NCBI GenBank assembly: GCA_039808325.1 | Contig: JBDHSU010000059.1 | Coordinates: 1-23,271, forward strand | Length of the DNA: 23,271 bases | Direction: 5' to 3' | Source of the DNA: JAFKKS01 sp039808325 | GTDB taxonomy: Bacteria > Pseudomonadota > Alphaproteobacteria > Rhizobiales > Xanthobacteraceae | Shown here: in pieces, positions 16,701 through 22,731 of the stretch | Position numbering within the stretch: position 1 is the first letter of the stretch | Layout of the letters: each line of letters begins with the position of its first letter | Position numbers and translations under genes: made by a program | The notes under the pieces: generated by a model | Told to the model about the DNA's origin: nothing | Database searches by the model: none | Seen by the model: the letters and a program-made list of their open reading frames with translations, nothing else

Positions 16701-17534
16701 CACGACCTTGGTGCCGTTGTAGCGCGCCTCGACGAAGAAATGCGCGTCGGGCGTGCGCGTCTGCGGCACGTTGGAGCCCCAGGCAATGATGTAGCCGGAA
16801 TTGTACCAGTCGGCGGATTCGGGAACGTCCGTCTGCTCGCCCCAGGTTTGCGGCGACGACGGTGGCAGGTCGCAGTACCAGTCGTAAAAGGAGAGCAGCG
16901 TGCCGCCGATCAGGCTCAGATAGCGCGCGCCGGAGGCATAGGAGACCATCGACATCGCGGGAATCGGTGAGAAGCCGACGACGCGGTCCGGCCCCCAGGT
17001 TTTGACGGTGTGAACATTGGCGGCGGCGATGATCTCGGCGACCTCGTCCCAGGAGGAGCGTACGAAGCCTCCACGGCCGCGCATCGCCTTGTAGGCACGA
17101 GAGGTATCGGTGTCGCCGACGACCGCGGCCCAAGCCTCGACGGGCGCAAGCGTCTTGCGCGCTGCTCGCCACGCCTTGAGAAGGCGGCCGCGCACCATGG
17201 GATATTTGATGCGGCTCGCACTGTAGAGATACCAGCTATAGGACGCGCCACGCGAGCAGCCGCGCGGCTCGTGGTTCGGCATACCCGGCCGCGTGCGCGG
17301 ATAGTCGGTTTGCTGGGTTTCCCAGGTGACGACACCGCTTTTGACGTAGATCTTCCACGAGCACGAGCCGGTGCAGTTCACGCCATGCGTCGAGCGCACG
17401 ATCTTGTCGTGCTGCCAGCGCGAGCGGTAACCTTCCTCCCACATGCGATCTTCGTCGCGCAACTCGCCATGATTGCCGGAAAAGGCTTCGCGCCGTCGAG
17501 AGAAATACGTAAGGCGTTCGAGGAAATGGCTCAT
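13776..17534 (-). CDS. narG: Respiratory nitrate reductase alpha subunit (molybdenum, catalytic)
   Basis: A 1252-aa catalytic subunit that reduces nitrate to nitrite at a Mo-bisMGD centre on the cytoplasmic side. The FS0 cluster ligands H50, C54, C58 and C93 lie in HGVNCTGSCSWK and RGCSRG. The His ligand of the first position is characteristic of NarG. D222 in Y-C-D-L-P-P-S-S-P-Q-T-W-G is the Mo-ligating Asp. The N-terminus (MSHFLERLTYFSRRREAF) is the usual remnant twin-arginine-like segment that binds NarJ. The C-terminal V-S-Q-R-V-Q-E-G-M-C-M-M-Y-H-A-Q-E and GSQITGQRGGIHNSVTR stretches are also standard. The ATG at 17534 is preceded by GGGAAAGAG, 31 nt after narK. No disruption was seen. 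Confidence 0.97.
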   Translation of the reverse strand: MSHFLERLTYFSRRREAFSGNHGELRDEDRMWEEGYRSRWQHDKIVRSTHGVNCTGSCSWKIYVKSGVVTWETQQTDYPRTRPGMPNHEPRGCSRGASYSWYLYSASRIKYPMVRGRLLKAWRAARKTLAPVEAWAAVVGDTDTSRAYKAMRGRGGFVRSSWDEVAEIIAAANVHTVKTWGPDRVVGFSPIPAMSMVSYASGARYLSLIGGTLLSFYDWYCDLPPSSPQTWGEQTDVPESADWYNSGYIIAWGSNVPQTRTPDAHFFVEARYNGTKVVAVTPDYAEVAKLSDLWLHPKQGTDAALAMAMGHVILKEFFLDRQTPYFQDYCRRLTDMPLLVRLRRDGERFVPDRYLRQSDLPDAPVSQRAAWKTIAVAEETGALVVPQGSIGYRWPADGEPTGRWNLEEKDGETGDDVKLSLSLIDRRDDVLPVAFPYFGGTPHPHFASNDQGGDVLLRNVPVRRIKLADGESYVVTVFDLLCANYGLDRGLGGDCAESFDDNVPYTPAWQERITGVSASHAIEVARGFATNAEKTEGRSMVIIGAGMNHWYHQDMGYRSIINMLMMCGTVGVSGGGWAHYVGQEKLRPQTGWTMLTFALDWVRPPRQMNGTSFFYAHSDQWRYEKLDVSELLSPLADPAPYRGSMIDLNVRAERMGWLPSAPQLNVNPLTLAAEAEKAGSGIKEHVVAGLKSGSLSMACEDPDNPVNFPRNLFIWRSNLFGSSGKGHEYFLRHFLGTRHGLQGKDLGEEGREKPRDVAWRDKAPEGKLDLVTTLDFRMSTSCLYSDIVLPTATWYEKNDLNTSDMHPFIHPLSAAVDPVWESKSDWETYKTIAKRFSELAEGHLGVERDVVLTPIQHDTPAEIAQPFDVKDWKRGECDLVPGVTAPQITVVERDYPNTYRRFTALGPLADKLGNGGKGIAWNTESEVAGLGKLNYRVNDGGPTHGRPCIETDIDAAEVILYLAPETNGEVAVKAWKALGKVTGRNHIHLAETREDEKIRFRDIQAQPRKIISSPTWSGIESEHVSYTAGYTNVNEMIPWRTISGRQQFYQDHRWFRDFGESFAVYRPPIDTRTAAAMLGKKANGEKEIVLNFITPHQKWGIHSTYTDNLIMLTLSRGGPIVWLSETDARKAGIVDNDWIELFNLNGAIAARAVVSQRVQEGMCMMYHAQEKIVNVPGSQITGQRGGIHNSVTRTVLKPTHMVGGYAQLSYGFNYYGTVGSNRDEFVVVRKLIKVEWLDRSNPVDPIAEEAAS

Positions 17535-17565
17535 ATGCTCTTTCCCTGGTTGGACGCGGACGCGC

Positions 17566-18816
17566 TTACGGCGCAGCCTGCGGCGAGATCTTTTCTCCCA
17601 TGATAGGAGCGCGGCGCACCTCGGTCAGGTAACTCAACATCAGCGACACGGCGACGATGCCATAAAGCAGCATGAAGCAGCTTGAATTGACGCCGAACCC
17701 ATCGAGGAGGGCGCCGAACATGATGGGCAATAGGAAGCCGCCAAAACCACCCGCCATTCCGACGATACCGGAGACTGCGCCCATACGGTCAGGGAAGTCG
17801 TCGGCGATGTATTTGAATGTAGACGCCATCCCGCACGCGAAGGCGATGCCGAGAATCAAGAGCAGTCCGGTGAAGAACCAGGACGGTAATGCGATGCCGA
17901 AGCGCAGCGGTGCGTCGACCGTGTGCACGATCAATTCCGTCTTCGGGTAGGAGAGAAGGAAGAGACAAATCCACGCGACCCAGAGAACCCACCACGTGAC
18001 GGCGTGAGCTCCGAACCGGTCGGACAGCCAGCCGCCGAGGGCTCGAAAGGCTCCTCCCGGCAGCGCGAAGCAGGCTGCGAGCAACGAAGCTTGCGCGATC
18101 GAGAAGCCATATTCCGTCTTGAAGTATTGCGGCATCCAGATCGAAAGCGCGGTAAAGCCGCCGAACACGATGGAATAGTATTGACAATACTTCCACACGC
18201 GCGGATCGCGCAGAACGGTGAGCTGCTGCGTTATCGACGGCGAGGCGCCGTCGGATCTCGTTGGATCGCGCGCCGAGAAGATCCAGAACACGGCCGCCGT
18301 CGCAATCAGTCCGGCCGCGTAAACCTTCGGCACCATTTCCCAGCCGTAGCGATCGATGAGGAAGGGCGCGACGAACATATTGAGCGCCGCACCGGTCGTG
18401 CCGGCGCCGAAGAAACCCATCGCGAACCCGCGCTGCTCCTTGGGGAAGAAGCGCGCGACATATGGCGTTCCCACCGAAAACGAGGCGCCAACGAGACCCA
18501 GGGCGAGGCCGAGCAGCAGGAACTGCCAGAACGCTGTGGCATAGGCGGACAGCCAAACCGGAATGGCGCAGCCGATCAAAAGTAAGAGCATGATGCGCTG
18601 GCCGCCGAAGCGGTCCGTCCATATGCCGAGCGGCAGGCGGAAGAGCGCGCCCGTCAAGACGGGAGTGGCCGTGAGAAGTCCGAATTGCGTCGCGTCCAGG
18701 CCAAGTTGGGTGCGAATCGGAATGCCGGTCACGCCGAACATCATCCACACGGCAAAGCAGACCGTGAATGCCCAGGTGCTGACGAGCAGAACAGCGATGC
18801 GATTCGATGCTGACAT
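17566..18816 (-). CDS. narK: Nitrate/nitrite transporter of the NarK family (MFS)
   Basis: A 416-aa major-facilitator protein with about 12 hydrophobic helices. The two substrate arginines expected in NarK proteins are visible: R60 in G-A-L-F-R-L-P-L-G-I-W-T-D-R-F-G and R258 in G-G-A-F-R-A-L-G-G-W-L-S-D-R-F-G, with the glycine-rich nitrate signatures (S-V-G-T-P-Y-V-A-R-F-F-P and G-M-A-G-G-F-G-G-F-L-L-P). It imports nitrate and/or exchanges it for nitrite; sequence alone does not separate these modes. It is the first gene of narKGHJI-ppiC, with 31 nt between narK and narG. A predicted FixK-dependent promoter lies 77 nt upstream of the ATG. No molybdenum cofactor genes follow in this operon. 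Confidence 0.95.
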   Translation of the reverse strand: MSASNRIAVLLVSTWAFTVCFAVWMMFGVTGIPIRTQLGLDATQFGLLTATPVLTGALFRLPLGIWTDRFGGQRIMLLLLIGCAIPVWLSAYATAFWQFLLLGLALGLVGASFSVGTPYVARFFPKEQRGFAMGFFGAGTTGAALNMFVAPFLIDRYGWEMVPKVYAAGLIATAAVFWIFSARDPTRSDGASPSITQQLTVLRDPRVWKYCQYYSIVFGGFTALSIWMPQYFKTEYGFSIAQASLLAACFALPGGAFRALGGWLSDRFGAHAVTWWVLWVAWICLFLLSYPKTELIVHTVDAPLRFGIALPSWFFTGLLLILGIAFACGMASTFKYIADDFPDRMGAVSGIVGMAGGFGGFLLPIMFGALLDGFGVNSSCFMLLYGIVAVSLMLSYLTEVRRAPIMGEKISPQAAP

Positions 18817-18873
18817 GCCGACCTCTGGAAACGGCGCTCGTTCGATCAGTATGGCGCGTGGCGGACGCCGCTA

Positions 18874-18886
18874 CAACTTTATGTTG
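18874..18886. repeat. Short inverted repeat in the narK leader
   Basis: CAACTTTATGTTG has perfect 4-bp arms around a 5-nt centre. It lies in the predicted 5' untranslated region of narK, just after the predicted transcription start. It could be part of a regulator site or a weak hairpin. Nothing more can be said. Confidence 0.25.
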
Positions 18887-18892
18887 GAGTCC

Positions 18893-18941
18893 GCATTCCA
18901 ATTCTATCAACGGCCTTGCCGGTGTCTTTGCGCTTCAGCAA
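18893..18941 (-). promoter_or_regulatory. Predicted FixK-dependent promoter of narKGHJI-ppiC
   Basis: TTGCGCTTCAGCAA (18928-18941) matches the rhizobial FixK box TTG(A/C)-N6-(T/G)CAA exactly. Reading on the minus strand, a TAGAAT -10 element (5/6) lies at 18906-18901. The implied transcription start is near 18893, about 41 bp from the box centre, which is the class II FNR/FixK activation geometry. The leader would be about 77 nt. The site and spacing are seen; FixK binding is inferred. Confidence 0.75.
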
Positions 18942-19207
18942 TGACGTGGCGAGAGGAATGCGAACGGTAATTTGCGCCCGGGTTTTGCCGGCAGCGTCTC
19001 ATTCAATGAGATAATGAAGATGCCGATGCGGATGATCACAATCGTGCCCGAGACGAGAATACCGGTGCTGAGATGGCGTGAGGCGCCTCCGGGTGCTCTC
19101 GTCCCCGCCGAGGTAAACGTCGGCGCGGCGATGCCGCGGAACAGGCCGGAAAGCGCGAAAATATGGAACGTGGCCGCGCACCGATGCTCAAAACGCTTTT
19201 CGTAAGC
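18942..19207. other. Non-coding stretch between two divergent FixK boxes
   Basis: These 266 bp separate the narK box from the box of the 67-aa gene. Open frames exist on both strands, including one on the minus strand (18935-19249) with a hydrophobic run STGILVSGTIVIIRIGIFII. It lacks a ribosome-binding site and its end overlaps the narK FixK box. I see no convincing gene here. It may be spacer or the remains of an older gene. Confidence 0.45.
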
Positions 19208-19256
19208 TTGCGGTAAATCAACGTATGTGTGTCGACCGCCGATCATCATGACATGG
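19208..19256 (+). promoter_or_regulatory. Predicted FixK-dependent promoter of the 67-aa membrane ORF
   Basis: TTGCGGTAAATCAA (19208-19221) matches TTG(A/C)-N6-(T/G)CAA exactly and also 8 of 10 positions of the FNR consensus TTGAT-N4-ATCAA. A -10-like CATCAT (4/6) lies at 19244-19249, giving a start near 19256, 41.5 bp from the box centre. The weak -10 is normal for activator-dependent promoters. A ribosome-binding site and ATG follow within 20 nt. Confidence 0.65.
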
Positions 19257-19275
19257 TGACAATCGAGGAATCGAC

Positions 19276-19479
19276 ATGTCGACCGCGAATATTCTGATTA
19301 TTGCCGGTGCCGTTTTTGTCTTCGCAATTCTTACGGCGGGACTGTGGGGCGCCGTCCGGCGAATGCGTAGGTCCTGTGCGGGTGTCGGCGAAATCGAAGC
19401 GCCCTGCTCCAGGATCGCTCCGGTGGCGAACAAGGCGCCGGGGTTACCCGACGGAGCGCGCCGCGCCATGGCGCGCTGA
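19276..19479 (+). CDS. Small single-pass membrane protein, unknown, with an upstream FixK box
   Basis: A 67-aa ORF. The ATG at 19276 follows GAGGAA at 19264-19269. Residues about 5-27 form one strong membrane helix (NILIIAGAVFVFAILTAGLW), preceded by a short N-terminus and followed by a basic stretch (RRMRRS), so the C-terminus should be cytoplasmic. The tail of about 35 residues has two cysteines (C34, C44) and is Pro/Ala-rich without a motif. The case for a real gene is the FixK box with class II spacing directly upstream, together with the ribosome-binding site and the plausible membrane helix. It ends in two GC palindromes (19462-19475 and 19476-19485) and converges on the MCE gene. I do not recognise a family, and it may not be expressed. 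Confidence 0.5.
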   Translation: MSTANILIIAGAVFVFAILTAGLWGAVRRMRRSCAGVGEIEAPCSRIAPVANKAPGLPDGARRAMAR

Positions 19480-19536
19480 CGTCAGCCGGTCCATCGAGCG
19501 GTGGGCCGCGAGGCTCTGTGTCACACAAACACGGGC

Positions 19537-20658
19537 CTATGCTCCGCGCAATGTCGCCAGCGTCCAGGTTATAAGTTCCGCCGTCGCCTTGCCGAAGGCA
19601 TCGTTGAGAGAGGCGACCGTCGCCGAAGTACCGGATTCCGCCACCGGACGCGTCGAGCGAAAGACGTTGCCGGCAAGGATGTGGCCGTCCTTGTCCAGAA
19701 TCTTGGCGGCGAATTCGACGGTCGCTTCCGGCTTGTCGCCGACGGTGACATGGAATCCGCGAAGGTCGAGAGTCAACTGAAACTCCGATGCAAGACCGTC
19801 GAGGGGGCGCGACACTTTCATAAATTTCGCGTCCTCAAAGCTTTGCACGATCCGCGCTTGGATCAGCTTTGGAATATTGTCGCTCCACTGTGCGTCCGGC
19901 GCTCCCTGCTGCTCTCCGTCCGCGGCCAACGTCACGATTTTTCTGGTGTCGAGCGCGATCACGGCCGTTGGTTCGCCGACGACGAGTTGTTTGTTCGGCA
20001 AGGGATCCGTCGTACGAACAGTAACGGCGGAAAGATCGTAAAGGCGGGGCGACGGCGGGGTGGCCGCGCCGGTTAACCGCGCCAGCCCGTCGATGATGCC
20101 GTCCAGTTTGCCGGAGTTGCGCGAAAGCGCGCCCGAGAAAGTGTCGATATTGACCACGGCACTATGAAGCGGCTCGGCATTCTCCTTCAGAATATCATTG
20201 AGCCTGTTGAGCGTATCGCGTGCGCTTTGCATCATATCCCGTCCGGCGGAGGCATCCGCGACCAGGGTAGGAACGCCACCTCCGCCGGGCGGCTGAAGGG
20301 GAACACCGGCTCCGCCGTAAAGGGTCAGGGAAGGTGAGGCCATAAGGCCCTGCGTCTCGATCGAAATCCGCGTGTCGCTCCGAATGGGCGTAGACGGATC
20401 GACAAGAATCGTCGCCATCACATGACGCGCATCGTTCATATCCAGGCGAAGGTCGGTGATCTCGCCCACTCTCACTCCGTTGAACAGAACGGAAGATCCC
20501 TTTCGCAGGCCCGAGACCGAGCCCTCGAAACGGACCGCATAGATGCTCCCTTCCGATAACCGGCCTGCGCCATGCAGCCAGTAGACGAAGCCGAAGGCGA
20601 GCGCCGTGATGACAACTATGAACGTTCCGACCAAGACGTAGCGTGCGCGGTATTCCAT
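19537..20658 (-). CDS. MCE-domain lipid-binding protein fused to a PqiC-like auxiliary domain
   Basis: A 373-aa periplasmic protein anchored by one N-terminal helix (about 8-30). A single MCE/MlaD domain covers about 38-120 (YAVRFEGSVSGLRKGSSVLFNGVRVGEI), the lipid-binding unit of Mla-type transporters. After a helical linker with repeated short helices (about 140-200), the C-terminal 165 residues (from about PSPRLYDLSAV) resemble the ABC-type transport auxiliary lipoprotein family (PqiC/DUF330). The supporting features are the Y-D-L opening, the W-S-D-N-I-P-K-L-I-Q-A-R-I-V-Q-S-F-E-D segment and the late F-x-V central strands. In most relatives PqiC is a separate lipoprotein, so this is a fusion without a lipobox. 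It is the last gene of mlaE-mlaF-mlaD, 10 nt after the ATPase gene. The PqiC assignment is by pattern and needs a profile search. Confidence 0.82.
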   Translation of the reverse strand: MEYRARYVLVGTFIVVITALAFGFVYWLHGAGRLSEGSIYAVRFEGSVSGLRKGSSVLFNGVRVGEITDLRLDMNDARHVMATILVDPSTPIRSDTRISIETQGLMASPSLTLYGGAGVPLQPPGGGGVPTLVADASAGRDMMQSARDTLNRLNDILKENAEPLHSAVVNIDTFSGALSRNSGKLDGIIDGLARLTGAATPPSPRLYDLSAVTVRTTDPLPNKQLVVGEPTAVIALDTRKIVTLAADGEQQGAPDAQWSDNIPKLIQARIVQSFEDAKFMKVSRPLDGLASEFQLTLDLRGFHVTVGDKPEATVEFAAKILDKDGHILAGNVFRSTRPVAESGTSATVASLNDAFGKATAELITWTLATLRGA

Positions 20659-20668
20659 CGCGATGGCC

Positions 20669-21460
20669 TTACGTAGCTGCGGTTGTTTTCGGCCCGTGCG
20701 CCGCGAGGTGGGCGCGCGTGCCGCCGAAATATTCCCGAACCCAAGGGTGATTGCAGCTCTGCATGTCGGATATCGTCCCGAGCGCGGCTACGCGACCGTC
20801 CGCGAGCGCGGCGATGCGGTCGCAAACAGTCGCGAGCGTATCCAGATCGTGGGTGTTCATGTAGACGGTCAATCCCAAGGTTCGCCGCAGGGTGCGGATC
20901 AACGAATCGAACGCCTCGGCCGAGATCGGATCGAGGCCCGATGTGGGTTCGTCGAGGAAGACGATTTCGGGGTCCAGGGCAAGCGCGCGGGCGAGCGCCG
21001 CACGCTTGGTCATGCCGCCGGAGAGTTCCGCGGGGTACTTCAATGCGTCATCGGGTTTCAGGCCGACCATCTCGATCTTTGCCATCGCCACGTCGTGGCG
21101 CAGGCCCGGAGGCAGCCCGAGATGCTCCCGCATTGGAAACTCCACGTTCTCGACAACCGTGAGGGACGAGAATAGCGCACCGTATTGAAATAGAACGCCG
21201 CAACGGCGGCCGATCTCTCGAAGCTCGTCATTGTCGGCGGCATTCCGGTCTATGCCGAGGATGGTGATGGAGCCTTGCCGTTTCTCGATCAGCCCGAGGA
21301 TCGTCCGCAGCAACACCGACTTGCCGCTTCCTGATGCGCCGACAACGCCGATGACTTCGCCGCGCAGCACGTCCAATGACAGATGATCAAGGATCACGCG
21401 GCTGCCAAAGCCGACGACAAGATCGCGGACGCTGATGACAACGGCGGCTTCGTCCGACAT
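20669..21460 (-). CDS. ABC transporter ATPase, MlaF-type
   Basis: A 263-aa ATPase for phospholipid transport between the inner and outer membranes. All motifs are present: Walker A G41-A-S-G-S-G-K-S48, Q-loop Q93, signature LSGGM at 146-150, Walker B IVFLDE at 166-171 followed by PTSGLDP, and the H-loop H204 in NTHDLDTL. The TSGLDPISAEAFDSLI and THDLDTLATVCDRIAALADGRV stretches are typical of MlaF/Ttg2A. It sits 3 nt after the permease gene and 10 nt before the MCE gene, so the three form one operon. Whether transport is retrograde or anterograde cannot be told from sequence. Confidence 0.93.
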   Translation of the reverse strand: MSDEAAVVISVRDLVVGFGSRVILDHLSLDVLRGEVIGVVGASGSGKSVLLRTILGLIEKRQGSITILGIDRNAADNDELREIGRRCGVLFQYGALFSSLTVVENVEFPMREHLGLPPGLRHDVAMAKIEMVGLKPDDALKYPAELSGGMTKRAALARALALDPEIVFLDEPTSGLDPISAEAFDSLIRTLRRTLGLTVYMNTHDLDTLATVCDRIAALADGRVAALGTISDMQSCNHPWVREYFGGTRAHLAAHGPKTTAAT

Positions 21461-21463
21461 CGC

Positions 21464-22567
21464 TTACATCCCGATCGACGCGAAGAAGATCGCGAACAGG
21501 CCATCAAGAACGATGACGATGAAAATGGATTTGACGACCGACGATGTCGTTTGCAATCCGAGCGATTCGGCGCTGCCCTTGACCTTCAGTCCTTCGACGC
21601 ACGCGACGGCGCCGATCATCAGCGCCATGAAGGGCGCCTTGATGATTCCGACCTTGAAATGGTCCAGGGAGATGGCTTCCTTCAGGCGCGCGATGAAAAT
21701 CTCCGGCGACATGCCGCCATAGAGCCATGCGACCACGCCGCCACCGTAGAGCGCGGCCATCGATCCGACGAAGGTGAGAAGCGGCAGGGCGATGACGAGC
21801 GCGACGACGCGGGGAAGCAGAAGCACCTCGACCGGGTTCAGCCCCATGGTTCGCAAGGCGTCGATTTCCTCGCGCATCTTCATGGACCCGATCTCCGCCG
21901 TATACGAACTGCCGGAGCGGCCCGCCACCATAATCGCAACGAGCAGAACGCCGATTTCGCGCAGGATCAGGATTCCGACGAGATCGACGACGTAGTCATC
22001 GGCGCCGAATTTGCGGAAATGAAAGATGCCTTGCTGCGCGATGATGCAGCCGATGAGAAATGTGATCAGCAGGATGATCGGGGTGGCCTGCCATGCGACA
22101 CGATCGAGTTGATGTACCGACGACGTCAGCCGCAGGCGTCGCGGATTCAACAGGACGCGCAGGAGCGCTTCACCGAGGGCCCCGAGCATCGCGACGAGGG
22201 CAAGGAGATCGGCTCCGGTGCTTTCGGCGGCCCGGCCGACGCGCTCCAGCAAATGCAGGACGGGATTGCCCGCGCCCGCCTTCGCCGAGGGTTGATTGAC
22301 CTTCGAGAGGCTATCGAACAGCCCTTGAAAGTGGGCGGGGACACCGACGAATTCGGCACCGGGACCGATGCGCCGCCGCAGGCGCTCGAGAAGCCACGCG
22401 CCGAACGTATCGAGCGCGACGATGCCCGCGACGTCGATGCTTCCGCTGCTCTCGCGAGCGTCCGCGTCGTCCGTCATTTGCTCCAGAGCGGCAAGATAGG
22501 CCGTCGTCCATGCTCCGCTCGCGAGGAGGCCTTGGGCGGAAGTCGTGAGTTGCGGCGGATGTGTCAT
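21464..22567 (-). CDS. MlaE-family permease with N-terminal STAS-like domain
   Basis: A 367-aa inner-membrane permease of the Mla/Ttg2 lipid transport system. The N-terminal about 100 residues carry a STAS-like domain (ATPase-interacting, MlaB-like), with the SGSIDVAGIVALDTFGAWLL segment. The remaining part has the MlaE fold with hydrophobic helices and the family stretches GRSGSSYTAEIGSMKMREEI, DALRTMGLNPVEVLLLPR and the C-terminal D-G-L-F-A-I-F-F. In Escherichia coli MlaB is a separate protein; here the domain is fused, as in many proteobacteria. The start is the ATG at 22567. Its upstream region is shared with the divergent usp gene and contains three FixK-box repeats. Confidence 0.92.
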   Translation of the reverse strand: MTHPPQLTTSAQGLLASGAWTTAYLAALEQMTDDADARESSGSIDVAGIVALDTFGAWLLERLRRRIGPGAEFVGVPAHFQGLFDSLSKVNQPSAKAGAGNPVLHLLERVGRAAESTGADLLALVAMLGALGEALLRVLLNPRRLRLTSSVHQLDRVAWQATPIILLITFLIGCIIAQQGIFHFRKFGADDYVVDLVGILILREIGVLLVAIMVAGRSGSSYTAEIGSMKMREEIDALRTMGLNPVEVLLLPRVVALVIALPLLTFVGSMAALYGGGVVAWLYGGMSPEIFIARLKEAISLDHFKVGIIKAPFMALMIGAVACVEGLKVKGSAESLGLQTTSSVVKSIFIVIVLDGLFAIFFASIGM

Positions 22568-22612
22568 CGTCTGGACCCTGGCGCACAGATATCTTTGCCG
22601 GCCTTCGCGTCC

Positions 22613-22656
22613 TTGCGGCAGGTCAATTTGCGGCAGGTCAATTTGCGGCAGGTCAA
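22613..22656. repeat. Three tandem 15-bp repeats, each an exact FixK box
   Basis: The unit TTGCGGCAGGTCAAT occurs at 22613-22627 and 22628-22642, and again without the final T at 22643-22656. The first 14 bases of each unit match TTG(A/C)-N6-(T/G)CAA exactly, and the reverse complement matches too. The copies are identical, which points to recent tandem duplication or selection. They lie between the divergent starts of the mla operon (22567) and usp (22732). The repeat seems non-coding. Confidence 0.85.
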
Positions 22657-22692
22657 GGCGTGGCCATCCGCCGGTGCGAGATAATAAGAACT
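22643..22692 (+). promoter_or_regulatory. Predicted FixK-dependent promoter of the usp gene
   Basis: The third repeat copy (22643-22656) lies centred about 42.5 bp from a predicted start near 22692, set by a -10 element GATAAT (5/6) at 22680-22685. This is close to the class II position, with two further boxes 15 and 30 bp upstream. A short hairpin (GAAAG / CTTTC, 22700-22713) lies between the start and the ribosome-binding site. FixK binding is inferred. Confidence 0.65.
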
Positions 22693-22731
22693 TCCAAAGG
22701 AAAGAATGCTTTCAAAGGAAGGATGGCGGCC

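Noticed and set aside
18897..18910. TCCAATTCTATCAA as a second FNR-type site before narK
   Set aside because: Only one half-site (ATCAA) matches, and it overlaps the predicted -10 element; the exact box at 18928-18941 explains the promoter better.
18935..19249. Minus-strand 104-codon open frame with a hydrophobic run
   Set aside because: It has no ribosome-binding site, its 3' end runs into the narK FixK box, and no family is recognised.
21383..22684. Plus-strand 433-codon open frame
   Set aside because: It is antisense to the MlaE and MlaF genes, with Asp/Arg-rich low-complexity composition. Its C-terminal LRQVN repeats are just the 15-bp FixK-box array read as protein.
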